Shown here: one piece after another, positions 36,222 through 44,561 of the stretch | How the letters are laid out: each line of letters starts with the position of its first letter | Numbering within the stretch: position 1 is the stretch's first letter | Made by a program: the position numbers and the translations under genes | The notes under the pieces: generated by a model | Seen by the model: only the letters and a program-made list of their open reading frames with translations | Database searches by the model: none | Told to the model about the DNA's origin: nothing | Source of the DNA: Pseudomonas chlororaphis | GTDB taxonomy: Bacteria; Pseudomonadota; Gammaproteobacteria; Pseudomonadales; Pseudomonadaceae | DNA length: 64,000 bases | Reading direction: 5' to 3' | Assembly: GCF_000783395.1 (NCBI RefSeq) | Contig: NZ_JSFK01000020.1 | Location: 1-64,000, forward strand

Positions 36222-36632
36222 ATGCCAACAGCATCCGCAACCATCGACATCCCGGCCTCGGCCGATCAGGTCTGGCAATTGATCGGCGGTTTTGACACGC
36301 TGCCCGATTGGCTGCCCTTCATTCCTAACAGTGAACTGAGCGACGGCGGCCGCGTGCGCACCTTGCAGACCGCTGACGGCGCTGTGGTAATCGAGCGTCT
36401 GCAAGTGTTCGATAACGCGGCGAAGACTTACAGCTATTCGATTGAACAGGCGCCGTTCCCGGCGACTGATTATCTGGCGACGATCAAGGTCGAAGCCCAG
36501 GGGCAGGGCGCGCGCGTGACGTGGTCGGGGCGTTTCAACGCCAAAGGCGTGAGCGATGAGGAAGTGGTGGCGTTGTTCAGTGGCATTTATCAGGGTGGCC
36601 TAGAGGCTCTTCGAGCCAACTACCCAACCTGA
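36222..36632 (+). CDS. SRPBCC-fold (polyketide cyclase-like) protein
   Basis: A 136-residue START-like protein (IDIPASADQVWQLIGGFDTL, DWLPFI, VTWSGRFNAKGVSDEEV) forming a ligand-binding cavity. Last gene of the operon, 21 bp after the SDR gene with GGAGAG upstream. It may bind or process the same substrate as the two oxidoreductases. Function not known. Confidence 0.85.
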   Translation: MPTASATIDIPASADQVWQLIGGFDTLPDWLPFIPNSELSDGGRVRTLQTADGAVVIERLQVFDNAAKTYSYSIEQAPFPATDYLATIKVEAQGQGARVTWSGRFNAKGVSDEEVVALFSGIYQGGLEALRANYPT

Positions 36633-36638
36633 GATGAT

Positions 36639-36752
36639 GATCGTTCCCACGCTCTGCGTGGGAATGCAGCCCGGGGCGCTCCGCGTCCCTTTCGCAAGCT
36701 GGAACGCGGAGCGTCCCTTGAGGCATTCCCACGCAGAGCGTGGGAGCGATCA
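36639..36752. repeat. Long inverted intergenic repeat (TTCCCACGC type)
   Basis: TGATCGTTCCCACGCTCTGC at the left is mirrored at the right end, with a nested inner pair (GGGGCGCTCCGCGT / ACGCGGAGCGTCCC). It lies between convergent SRPBCC and histidine kinase genes; the second copy in the window (44438) is also between convergent genes. Confidence 0.85.
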
Positions 36753-36761
36753 TTTCGGGAG

Positions 36762-38156
36762 TCAGGAGTTTTCGATCAGGCTCTGCCGACAATCGAGCAC
36801 CAGTTTCGCCCCACCCAGATCACTGCTGCCGACTTCAAGACTGAAGCCATGCAAGCTGACAATCGCCGCGACAATCGACAACCCCAAGCCAAACCCACCC
36901 TGCGGCTGCCCACCCTCGGCACGATAAAAGCGCTGAAACACCGCCTCACGCTCGGCCTCGGGAATCCCCGGCCCTGAGTCGTGCACTTCAATCCGCGTCT
37001 GCCCACCCGCGTTGACTCCACGCAACATCACCGTGCCGCCGACCGGGGTGAACTTGATCGAGTTGCTGAGCAGATTCGCCAGCGCCTCGAATAACAACGC
37101 CCGATCACCATTGAGCGGCGGCAGCGTCTCCGGCATGTTCAGCTCGAAACGCAGCTCGCCTTCCTCAGCCAATGGCAAATAAAACTCGTGCAGTTCTTCC
37201 AGCAGTTGCACTGGGTCGAGTTCGACAAAACCTGAACGGCGCTGGCGATCTTCCAGTTCGGAAATCCGCAGCAACCCGCGAAACCGTGCCATCAGCGTGT
37301 CTGCTTCGGCCAGCACCAGATCCAGTTGCGCCGCTTCCTGCGAGCCTTCGCCGGCCTGCTGCTGCATGCGATACAACTGCGCGCGCAGGCGTGTCAGCGG
37401 CGTGCGCAAATCATGGGCGATGTTGTCGCAGACGCCTTTGACTTCATTCATCAAGCGCTCGATGCGCTCCAGCATCGCGTTGACGATGGCCGCGAGCATG
37501 TCCAGTTCATCGCGGCGATTGGACAGTGGCAAACGGTGGGTCAGGTCGCCGGCGACAATCGCCTGGGCGCTGTCCTGAATCGCCCGGATGCGCCGCAACG
37601 GCCGACGCCGCAGCAAATGCCAACCGGCAATCCCCGGCAGAATCGTCAGCGACACGCCCCAGAACAACGCATGCAAAATGATCCGCGTCACCGCGAACAG
37701 CGAACCGTTGTCGCGCAGCAGCACCAGCCAGCGGCCGTCGCGGGTTTGCGTGGCCACCGCGTCGCAGCTGTCATTGGGCAGGGTCGGGTCGTCGGAGTCG
37801 GCGCATTCGGCAAGCATGTGGATCTTGCCGTCCAGCGGCAGGCCTTCGGGGATCTGCTGCAACGCGCCGCCGAGGTAAATGCCGTCGGCGTCGAACAAGC
37901 CATAGGCGTCGATGCCACGAATGTCGAAGGTCATGCTGGCGGCGAGGGCGTCTTCCAGTTGTTCGCCGCGAAAGTGCGAAAACAGGTGCTGACGTTGCAT
38001 CAGCGAATGTTTGGCGAGGTTGTCGAGGTAGCCGGAGACCTCGTAATACATGACCCCCATAAGGATCGCGCTCCACGCCACGAACAGCGAACTGTACAGC
38101 GCCAGCAAGCGGCTGCTGGAGGAGCGCCAGCCGTCAGACGGGTTCGGCAATGACAT
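36762..38156 (-). CDS. Sensor histidine kinase of an OmpR-type two-component system
   Basis: A 464-residue membrane kinase. Two transmembrane helices (about 17-38 and 160-182) enclose a periplasmic sensor with an unusual cysteine pair (AECADS and NDSCDA). HAMP follows (about 185-235), then HisKA with H248 (NIAHDLRTPLTRLR) and HATPase with N-box and GFGLGLSIV. Its start overlaps the response regulator end by 23 bp, so it is the second gene of the operon. The cue is unknown. Confidence 0.92.
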   Translation of the reverse strand: MSLPNPSDGWRSSSSRLLALYSSLFVAWSAILMGVMYYEVSGYLDNLAKHSLMQRQHLFSHFRGEQLEDALAASMTFDIRGIDAYGLFDADGIYLGGALQQIPEGLPLDGKIHMLAECADSDDPTLPNDSCDAVATQTRDGRWLVLLRDNGSLFAVTRIILHALFWGVSLTILPGIAGWHLLRRRPLRRIRAIQDSAQAIVAGDLTHRLPLSNRRDELDMLAAIVNAMLERIERLMNEVKGVCDNIAHDLRTPLTRLRAQLYRMQQQAGEGSQEAAQLDLVLAEADTLMARFRGLLRISELEDRQRRSGFVELDPVQLLEELHEFYLPLAEEGELRFELNMPETLPPLNGDRALLFEALANLLSNSIKFTPVGGTVMLRGVNAGGQTRIEVHDSGPGIPEAEREAVFQRFYRAEGGQPQGGFGLGLSIVAAIVSLHGFSLEVGSSDLGGAKLVLDCRQSLIENS

Positions 38157-38817
38157 AACCCGAGCCCCGTACGGTGCGGATCAGCGGCACATGGCCGGCG
38201 GCGTCGATCTTCTTGCGCAGACGGCCGATGTGCACGTCGATCAGGTTGGTGCCAGGGTCGAAGTGATAGCCCCAGACCTCTTCGAAAATCATCATCCGCG
38301 AGAGGATCTGGCCGCTGTTGCGCATCAGGAATTCGAGCAGTTTGTACTCGGTTGGCAGGAGTGTCAGCACCTGCCCGGCACGGCGCGCTTCGTGGCTGAT
38401 CAAGTCGAGTTCGAGGTCGGCCACCTGCAACGTCGTTGCCTGGGTGGCGCCGCTGTTCTGCCGACGCAGCAACACTTCAACCCGTGCGGCCATTTCATCG
38501 GTGGCGAACGGTTTGGTCAGGTAATCATCACCGCCGGCGCGCAGGCCGCGCACGCGCTCATCGACATCGGAGAGGGCGCTGATCATCAGAATCGGTGTGG
38601 CCACGCCCATGGTGCGCAGGGTGGTGACGATGGCCAGACCATCGAGTTCGGGCAGCATGCGGTCGAGGGTAATCAGGTCGTAGTTGCCGCTCACGGCGCG
38701 ATCGAGGCCTTCGCGGCCATTGTCGACCCAGTCGACTTCCAGCCCGTGGCTGCTCAGTTCGGCGACGATTTCCCGCGCTGTCACGGCGTCGTCTTCGATG
38801 GTCAAGATACGAGTCAT
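38134..38817 (-). CDS. OmpR-family response regulator
   Basis: A 227-residue regulator: receiver with D9/D10, phospho-acceptor D52 (LITLDRMLPELDG) and K102, then a winged helix that binds DNA (LLPTEYKLLEFLMRNSGQIL, DVHIGRLRKKI, IRTVRGSGYVI). Start 38817 (MTRILTIEDD) fits the family. It is divergent from the cysteine-rich secreted protein gene (166 bp), which is a candidate target. Confidence 0.93.
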   Translation of the reverse strand: MTRILTIEDDAVTAREIVAELSSHGLEVDWVDNGREGLDRAVSGNYDLITLDRMLPELDGLAIVTTLRTMGVATPILMISALSDVDERVRGLRAGGDDYLTKPFATDEMAARVEVLLRRQNSGATQATTLQVADLELDLISHEARRAGQVLTLLPTEYKLLEFLMRNSGQILSRMMIFEEVWGYHFDPGTNLIDVHIGRLRKKIDAAGHVPLIRTVRGSGYVIAEPV

Positions 38818-38983
38818 AGGCAGGCCTGCTGATCGGTTCAAACGGAATGGCAGCATTTTGCCAAGAAAATCCGACGACGCTTTAAATTAACTTTCATGTT
38901 GTAGCTGTCGTTTGCGAGCCTTGGCGATTTATTTGCCGCAACGTTGATATCATCTGGCCATAAAATCAATCAGGAGTGGTTCC

Positions 38984-39319
38984 GTGCGTCTTTCGATTCG
39001 CCGTGGCTGGATGCCGATCACCGGTCTGTTGCTGGTGCTGTTCAGTGCTACGGCATGGGCGGCCAACACCCCGTGTTCCGGGAAGAAGGGCGGGATTGCC
39101 CGCTGCGATGGTGACCTGTTCCTGTGCAATGACGGCTCCATCAGCGGCTCGAAGAAAAGCTGCGCGGCGATGTTTGGCGAGCGCCAGCAGGCCCGTCCGC
39201 AAAACTTCCTGCAAAGTGATGATGGCTGCGCCTGCGGCACGGGTTCGTTTTGCACTGGCCCACGTGGCGGGGTGTATTGCCTGACGCCCAGCGGTAACAA
39301 GAGCTACAAACGCAAATAA
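38984..39319 (+). CDS. Small cysteine-rich secreted protein
   Basis: A 111-residue protein starting with GTG after AGGAG. A signal peptide ends at AWAA (about residue 27). The mature 84 residues hold eight cysteines (TPCSG, ARCDG, FLCND, SCAAM, GCACG, SFCTG, VYCLT), which could form four disulfides. No family recognised with confidence. It faces the OmpR-type two-component genes and may be under their control. Confidence 0.72.
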   Translation: MRLSIRRGWMPITGLLLVLFSATAWAANTPCSGKKGGIARCDGDLFLCNDGSISGSKKSCAAMFGERQQARPQNFLQSDDGCACGTGSFCTGPRGGVYCLTPSGNKSYKRK

Positions 39320-39441
39320 CTGGCATTTGTGCCAATGCATAAAACCCGCTGTTATCCGGCAGTTGTTGCAATTTGCAAGGTTTTCGGAAGTTCATTCTTT
39401 ATAACTAGCTGAAATTAAAGGACTTAATTAATTCTCGCGAA

Positions 39442-39457
39442 TGGCACGGTCGCTGCA
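39442..39457 (+). promoter_or_regulatory. Sigma-54 (RpoN) promoter
   Basis: TGGCACGGTCGCTGCA fits the -24/-12 consensus TGGCACG-N4-TTGCA with a single mismatch and exact spacing. Transcription would begin near 39467, about 45 bp before the next start codon. The AT-rich stretch just upstream (39410-39435) could take an IHF-type bend. Confidence 0.75.
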
Positions 39458-39511
39458 ATTCCTCTGCTGACGAGTTGTAACACCATTTTTCATGCCTGGA
39501 GCAGAACAACA

Positions 39512-40441
39512 ATGAATAGATCCCCTGATGGGTTTTATCCCGCCGTTGAAGAGTCGAGCAGCGTTTCGGGCGTGTCCTGGGGCGCGATTTTCGCCGGTGC
39601 TGCGGCTGCCGCAGCGCTGTCGATGATTTTGGTCCTGCTCGGGTTCGGTTTGGGTTTCTCTGCCGTTTCACCGTGGGCCGGAGAGGGCGTCAGCGCCAAG
39701 GGCCTGGGCATTTCGACAATCGTCTGGCTGGCGGCGACGCAGATCATCGCTTCCGGCATGGGTGGCTACATCGCCGGTCGCCTGCGGGTGAAGTGGGCGA
39801 ACATGCACGGTGACGAGGTGTATTTCCGCGACACCGCGCATGGCTTCCTCGCTTGGTGCGTGGCTACTTTGGTTACCGCTGTGCTGGTGGTCGGTTCGGT
39901 CAGCAGTGTCATCAGTGGTGGTGTACAGGCCGGTGCCAGTGTTGCTGGCGGTGCTGCCAGCGCAATGACCCAAGCCGCCGGTTCTGCTGCGGCGAACACC
40001 GACAGCAACCAGTACGGTTACTACATCGATAGTCTGTTCCGCGATGACCGTCCAGCCTCGGTCAGCGATGACGCGGCGCATGGCGCGGTGGCCCGGATCT
40101 TTGCGCAAAGTCTGGCCAATGGTCAGCTGAGTGCCGAAGACCGTACCTACCTCGCGCAACTGGTGGCACAACGCACCAACCTGACTCAGGCCGACGCTGA
40201 ACGTCGTGTTGATGAGATTTACGCCCGCACCCAGAAAGCCCTGGCCGACGCCAAGTTGAAAACTCAACAAGCCGCCGACACCGCTGCGAAGGTCGCTGCC
40301 TGGACCTCGCTGTGGATGTTCATCTCGCTGCTGGCCGGTGCGTTCTTCGCCAGCCTCGCCGCTACCTATGGCGGTCGTCGTCGGGATGCCGTCGAGTACG
40401 TAGAAGTCGACACCTACACCACGACCACTCCAGTCCGTTAA
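39512..40441 (+). CDS. Uncharacterised inner-membrane protein, sigma-54 promoter upstream
   Basis: A 309-residue protein with membrane helices at about 20-52, 68-88, 112-138 and 262-288. A soluble segment of about 120 residues between the last two helices is Ala/Gln rich and helical (LANGQLSAEDRTYLAQLVAQ, ADAERRVDEIYARTQKAL). The C terminus ends in a short Thr-rich tail. I do not recognise a named family. A sigma-54 promoter lies upstream, and a 24-residue membrane peptide gene follows after 15 bp. Confidence 0.75.
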   Translation: MNRSPDGFYPAVEESSSVSGVSWGAIFAGAAAAAALSMILVLLGFGLGFSAVSPWAGEGVSAKGLGISTIVWLAATQIIASGMGGYIAGRLRVKWANMHGDEVYFRDTAHGFLAWCVATLVTAVLVVGSVSSVISGGVQAGASVAGGAASAMTQAAGSAAANTDSNQYGYYIDSLFRDDRPASVSDDAAHGAVARIFAQSLANGQLSAEDRTYLAQLVAQRTNLTQADAERRVDEIYARTQKALADAKLKTQQAADTAAKVAAWTSLWMFISLLAGAFFASLAATYGGRRRDAVEYVEVDTYTTTTPVR

Positions 40442-40456
40442 ACAAGGAGCATGACC

Positions 40457-40531
40457 ATGCGCTCATTACTGCTGTTTTTCCTCGGCGTACCGATTCCGAT
40501 CATCATCCTGATCGCCCTGTTCGTGCACTGA
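40457..40531 (+). CDS. 24-residue hydrophobic membrane peptide
   Basis: MRSLLLFFLGVPIPIIILIA then LFVH: a single transmembrane helix with a Pro-Ile-Pro kink. AAGGAG (40444-40449) is seven bases before ATG 40457; another ATG at 40451 is too close to it. It follows the upstream membrane protein gene by 15 bp and ends just before an intrinsic terminator, so the two form one transcript. The peptide may associate with that membrane protein. Conserved short peptides of this type occur in Pseudomonas. Confidence 0.7.
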   Translation: MRSLLLFFLGVPIPIIILIALFVH

Positions 40532-40555
40532 TTGCTCCATTGAGGCCCATGCCTC

Positions 40556-40589
40556 GGCCGCTTCCACCCTTGGGTGGAAGCGGCTTTTT
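40556..40589 (+). terminator. Intrinsic terminator
   Basis: GCCGCTTCCACCC pairs with a nearly exact complement ending GTGGAAGCGGC, then TTTTT. It closes the membrane protein/small peptide transcript. Confidence 0.92.
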
Positions 40590-40666
40590 GCTTTCTGCGG
40601 GGGCAAAAGCGAGAATCGCCGCCGGGAGTGGATTGGCCGCTTAACCTCTTTTTAAGGATGAACACG

Positions 40667-41206
40667 TTGGACAAGAAGGAAATCAAACGCCAGTTGGTGG
40701 AAATGCTCGAAGCCGGGCGCTCGAAAACCGAAACGTTCAAAGCGTTGTCGGGCGGTGCGGTCAAAGATCGCGTGTTGGCGGCCTGGATCGGGGGGCGCCC
40801 GGATCCGGCCCTCAGAGAAAAGCATTCACTCAAAGTCACCCTGCTGATCGTGTTGACCTGCATTCAGGCATTGATCGGCGCCGTTTTCGGTTTCTTCCTC
40901 TTCTATGACGCAAGCGCCGGCCTGGCACTGACCATGCTGCTGATCGCTGGCGGCATTCCGTTGTTGTTTGCATGGGGCTTCTACAAGAATGTGGCAGCGG
41001 CTTACACCGTTTACGTCCTGCTCACCATCAGTCAGGTTTCACGCATGTTCAAGGGCTATGAGGAAGATCCGCTGTCGACCGTGATTGCCGTCGGCATCAC
41101 TCTGGCCATTGTGTTCTACGCCGCCTGGATCAAATCCCTGCTGTTCCCGGACCTCGGTTTCATCGGTGCGAAGAAGATCAAAGGGCAGTTCGTCTTCTCC
41201 AACTGA
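40667..41206 (+). CDS. Uncharacterised membrane protein
   Basis: A 179-residue protein: a charged helical N-terminal 60 residues (DKKEIKRQLVEMLEAGRSKT), then four or five membrane helices from about residue 62. It may start at the ATG 40658 (MNTL), but AAGGA overlaps that codon and lies eight bases before the TTG at 40667, so TTG is preferred. The N-terminal part resembles small helical modules that precede membrane domains in Gram-negative proteins; function unknown. It lies upstream of the hcn promoter. Confidence 0.7.
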   Translation: MDKKEIKRQLVEMLEAGRSKTETFKALSGGAVKDRVLAAWIGGRPDPALREKHSLKVTLLIVLTCIQALIGAVFGFFLFYDASAGLALTMLLIAGGIPLLFAWGFYKNVAAAYTVYVLLTISQVSRMFKGYEEDPLSTVIAVGITLAIVFYAAWIKSLLFPDLGFIGAKKIKGQFVFSN

Positions 41207-41231
41207 TCGTTGGACAATCCAACCGCTTTCA

Positions 41232-41280
41232 CTGGCCTGGATCAATATTTCCCGCGGCGATATCCCCTACCTTAAAAGAT
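41232..41280 (+). promoter_or_regulatory. hcnA promoter with ANR/FNR-like box
   Basis: CTGGC-N4-ATCAA (41232-41245) has a perfect right half of the FNR/ANR consensus TTGAT-N4-ATCAA and a weak left half. A -10-like TACCTT (41268-41273) gives a start near 41280, placing the box centre at about -41.5, the standard activating position. ANR-dependent, low-oxygen induction of hcn is established in P. fluorescens and P. aeruginosa. Confidence 0.65.
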
Positions 41281-41432
41281 CCAAGCACTTGCCGCGGGAT
41301 CGACTACATTACCTGCACGCGCACCCGGTTGCGCTGACGGAGTACCGCAGTCCGGCCCTCAAAATGCATTAGAAAAACGGGTCGACTACGGTGTAGTGCA
41401 GCAAGGAGCTGGCGCAAAACTCCACTGAAATT

Positions 41433-41442
41433 TCACGGAAGA
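41433..41442 (+). promoter_or_regulatory. RsmA/RsmE binding site over the hcnA ribosome site
   Basis: TCACGGAAGA fits the Rsm consensus (A/U)CANGGANG(A/U) completely, eight bases before the hcnA ATG. A second, weaker ANGGA-like site lies at 41402-41409 (CAAGGAGC). Rsm proteins block translation here until GacA-driven small RNAs remove them, as shown for hcnA in P. fluorescens CHA0. Confidence 0.8.
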
Positions 41443-41450
41443 TCATTGCA

Positions 41451-41768
41451 ATGCACTGCCTAGAACGAACCTTCGATATCCAGCCGTTGGCGCAGGCGGA
41501 TATGACCGTCCATATCAACGGCCAAGCGGTCACCGCTGCTATCGGCGAAACCGTGCTCAGCGTTATTCAATCCCTCGGCGTACGCCAGATTGCCCGCAAC
41601 GATCACAACCAGATCACGGGCGCCTACTGCGGCATGGGCGTGTGCCAGTGCTGCCTGGTGAAAATCAATGGCCGGCACAAACGCCGTGCCTGTCAGACCG
41701 TGGTGCGCGACGGCATGCTGATCGAAACCCAGGTCAACCGCATCACCGCGCAGGAGGTGGTCGTATGA
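41451..41768 (+). CDS. hcnA: Hydrogen cyanide synthase subunit HcnA
   Basis: A 105-residue [2Fe-2S] protein with the plant-type ligand pattern C60-x4-C65-x2-C68 and C81 (GAYCGMGVCQCC, RRACQ). Together with HcnB and HcnC it oxidises glycine to HCN and CO2 at the inner membrane, passing electrons to the respiratory chain. The gene order, sizes and overlaps match hcnABC of fluorescent pseudomonads. Promoter with ANR-like box and a RsmE site lies upstream. Its stop overlaps the hcnB start (ATGA). Confidence 0.93.
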   Translation: MHCLERTFDIQPLAQADMTVHINGQAVTAAIGETVLSVIQSLGVRQIARNDHNQITGAYCGMGVCQCCLVKINGRHKRRACQTVVRDGMLIETQVNRITAQEVVV

Positions 41769-43174
41769 GCCTGCAACCGGTGATCGTCGGCGGCGGCCCG
41801 GCGGGGATGGCAGCAGCCATCGAACTGGCGCGCCACGGTGTGCGCTGCACCTTGCTCGAAGAAGCTTCGCGCCTCGGCGGGGTGGTCTATCGCGGGCCGC
41901 TGCGTGATGGCGTGCAACTGGATTATCTCGGCCCGCGTTACTCCGAAGCACTGGGCAAACTGCACGGTGATTTTCAGGAGCAGGCCGGGCTGATCGATGT
42001 GCGCCTCAACCATCGCGTGGTCGGCGCCGAAGGCACCCGCGCCTTGGTGGTGCTGGATGGCGACGAGCAACTGCACGAAATCGAGTATCCGCAAGTGCTC
42101 TTGGCCGCCGGTTGCCATGAGCGCAGCGTGCCGTTTCCGGGCTGGACCTTGCCGGGGGTGATCATGCTCGGCGGTCTGCAACTGCAAATCAAAAGCGGTG
42201 TGGTCAAGCCGCAAGGGCCGGTGATCATCGCCGGCACCGGGCCGCTGCTGCCGCTGGTGGCGACGCAGTTGCATGCCTCGGGCGTCAGCGTCGCGGGCGT
42301 GTATGAGGCTTGTGCATTCGGCAAGATCGCCCGTGAAAGTCTGGCGCTGCTGAACAAGCCGCAGCTGTTTCTCGACGGCTTGAGCATGCTCGCCTACCTG
42401 AAACTGCACGGCATCCCGATGAACTACGGCTGGGGCGTGGTCGAAGCGCACGGCGAGGGCGAGCTGAAAAGCGTCAGCGTCGCGCCGTACTCGGCAACTT
42501 GGGAGCCGGACATGTCCCGCGTCGAGCGCTTCGAAGCCAAGACCCTCGCGGTCGGTTACGGCTTCATTCCGCGCACGCAACTGAGCCAGCAGATGGGCCT
42601 GGATCATGGCTTCAGCGACGACGGTTATCTGCGCGCCAACGCCAACCTCTGGCAGCAAAGCAATGAACCGCACGTGCATCTGGCCGGCGACATGGGCGGG
42701 ATTCGCGGCGGTGAAGCAGCGATGCTCGCCGGCAAGATCGCGGCGACCTCGATTCTGCTGCAACGCGGCGTGCTCGAAGAAGAGCTGGCGCGGGTTCGCC
42801 GCGACCGTTACCTGAGCAAGCTCAAAGCCATCGTGCGTTTCCGCGCTGCCGTGGATCGCTACACCGAACGCGGCGTTGGCCAGACCGCATTGCCTGCCGC
42901 CGACACGGTCATTTGCCGTTGCGAACACGCGACCCGCGCTGACATCGACCTGGCGCTGGAGCAGGGCGTGCAAGACATCGCCAGCCTGAAAATGCGTACC
43001 CGCGTGAGCATGGGCGATTGTCAGGGACGGATGTGCGTCGGCTACTGCAGCGATCGCCTGCGTCAAGCGACCGGCCGCAAGGATGTCGGCTGGCTGCGCC
43101 CGCGTTTCCCGATCGATCCCATTCCTTTTTCCGCGTTCCAGTCTGTCGGCACGGAGGCCGCTGCACATGAGTAA
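41765..43174 (+). CDS. hcnB: Hydrogen cyanide synthase subunit HcnB
   Basis: A 469-residue flavoprotein: the N-terminal FAD fold (VIVGGGPAGMAAAIELARHG), a second nucleotide fold (VIIAGTGPLLPLVATQL) and a C-terminal BFD-like iron-sulfur region with CRCE and DCQGRMCVGYC. It is homologous to alpha subunits of opine and hydroxyproline oxidases, but the context settles HCN synthase. ATG overlaps the hcnA stop; the gene overlaps hcnC by 8 bp. Confidence 0.93.
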   Translation: MSLQPVIVGGGPAGMAAAIELARHGVRCTLLEEASRLGGVVYRGPLRDGVQLDYLGPRYSEALGKLHGDFQEQAGLIDVRLNHRVVGAEGTRALVVLDGDEQLHEIEYPQVLLAAGCHERSVPFPGWTLPGVIMLGGLQLQIKSGVVKPQGPVIIAGTGPLLPLVATQLHASGVSVAGVYEACAFGKIARESLALLNKPQLFLDGLSMLAYLKLHGIPMNYGWGVVEAHGEGELKSVSVAPYSATWEPDMSRVERFEAKTLAVGYGFIPRTQLSQQMGLDHGFSDDGYLRANANLWQQSNEPHVHLAGDMGGIRGGEAAMLAGKIAATSILLQRGVLEEELARVRRDRYLSKLKAIVRFRAAVDRYTERGVGQTALPAADTVICRCEHATRADIDLALEQGVQDIASLKMRTRVSMGDCQGRMCVGYCSDRLRQATGRKDVGWLRPRFPIDPIPFSAFQSVGTEAAAHE

Positions 43175-44426
43175 GTTCTACGACGTGATCATTGCCGGTG
43201 GCGGCGTGATCGGGGCGTCCTGCGCCTATCAACTGTCCAAACGCAAAAACCTCAAAGTGGCGCTGATCGACGCCAAGCGTCCCGGCAACGCGACGCGTGC
43301 TTCGGCCGGTGGTTTGTGGGCGATCGGTGAGTCGGTCGGCCTCGGCTGCGGGGTGATTTTTTTCCGCATGATGTCGGCCAACCGCAAGCGCGAAACCCAG
43401 GGCGCAGCGGTGGCCGTGGATGCGAGCACGCCGCACATTCTGCCGGAGTCGTTTTTCGATTTTGCTTTGCAGTCCAACGCGTTGTACCCGGCGTTGCACC
43501 GAGAGCTGAAAGACAATCACGGCATGGATTTCAAGTTCGAAAAGACCGGGCTGAAATTCGTCATCTATGACGATGAAGACCGGCTCTACGCCGAGCATAT
43601 CGTCGGCTGCATTCCGCACCTGGCCGACCAGGTGCGCTGGCTCGATCAGGCGGCGCTGCGCGAGTCCGAGCCGAGCGTCAGCCATGAAGCACGCGGGGCG
43701 CTGGAGTTTCTCTGCGATCACCAGGTCAGCCCGTTCCGCCTCGCCGATGCCTACATGGAAGGCGCGCGGCAGAACGGCGTCGACATCTTCGTCAACACCA
43801 ACGTCACCGGCGTGTTGCATCACGGCAGTCGCGTCACCGGTGTGCAGACGGCCGAGGAGGGCGTGTTCCACTGCAAGACGCTGATCAACGCCGGCGGTGC
43901 CTGGGCGGCGGACTTGAGTGAATGGGCGACGGGCATTCGCATCCCGGTGAAACCGGTGAAAGGCCAGATTCTGTTGACCGAGCGCATGCCGAAGATTCTC
44001 AACGGCTGCCTCACCACCAGCGACTGCTACGTGGCGCAGAAGGACAACGGCGAGATCCTGATCGGCAGCACCACCGAAGACAAAGGCTTCGACGTCACCA
44101 CCACCTACCCGGAAATCGCTGGGTTGGTGCAGGGCGCGGTGCGGTGTCTGCCGGAGCTGAAAGACATCAACCTGAAACGCACGTGGGCGGGGTTGCGTCC
44201 GGGTTCGCCGGATGAGTTGCCGATTCTCGGGCCGATGCGCGGGGTGGAGGGTTATCTGAATGCCTGCGGGCATTTCCGCACCGGGATTCTGACGTCGGCG
44301 ATTACCGGCGTGCTGCTGGACAAACTGGTCAACGATGAACCGCTGCCGCTGGATATCACACCGTTTCTGGCGGATCGATTTGAAGTGGTAACGGTCAAAC
44401 AGGAGCTGGAACTGGAACTGGTCTGA
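43167..44426 (+). CDS. hcnC: Hydrogen cyanide synthase subunit HcnC
   Basis: A 419-residue D-amino-acid-oxidase-type flavoprotein (DVIIAGGGVIGASCAYQLSK, then GNATRASAGGLW and LKRTWAGLRPGSPDELP near the C terminus). With HcnB it should form the glycine-oxidising core. GGAGG precedes its ATG inside the hcnB end. An inverted repeat follows the stop and separates it from the convergent Kef gene. Confidence 0.93.
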   Translation: MSKFYDVIIAGGGVIGASCAYQLSKRKNLKVALIDAKRPGNATRASAGGLWAIGESVGLGCGVIFFRMMSANRKRETQGAAVAVDASTPHILPESFFDFALQSNALYPALHRELKDNHGMDFKFEKTGLKFVIYDDEDRLYAEHIVGCIPHLADQVRWLDQAALRESEPSVSHEARGALEFLCDHQVSPFRLADAYMEGARQNGVDIFVNTNVTGVLHHGSRVTGVQTAEEGVFHCKTLINAGGAWAADLSEWATGIRIPVKPVKGQILLTERMPKILNGCLTTSDCYVAQKDNGEILIGSTTEDKGFDVTTTYPEIAGLVQGAVRCLPELKDINLKRTWAGLRPGSPDELPILGPMRGVEGYLNACGHFRTGILTSAITGVLLDKLVNDEPLPLDITPFLADRFEVVTVKQELELELV

Positions 44427-44437
44427 CCTTGGCAAGA

Positions 44438-44552
44438 TGATCGTTCCCACGCTCCGCGTGGGAATGCCTCAAGGGACGCTCCGCGTTCCAGCTTGCGAAT
44501 TGGAACGCAGAGCGTCCCGGGCTGTATTCCCACGCGGAGCGTGGGAACAATC
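44438..44552. repeat. Long inverted intergenic repeat (TTCCCACGC type)
   Basis: Second complete copy of the element at 36639, ending in the mirrored AGCGTGGGAA. It fills the gap between the convergent hcnC and Kef-type genes. Confidence 0.85.
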
Positions 44553-44561
44553 GGGTGTGGC

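Noticed and set aside
42909..44450. 513-codon open frame antisense to hcnB/hcnC
   Set aside because: Mirror of confirmed hcn genes; composition dominated by Arg, Gln and His with no motif.
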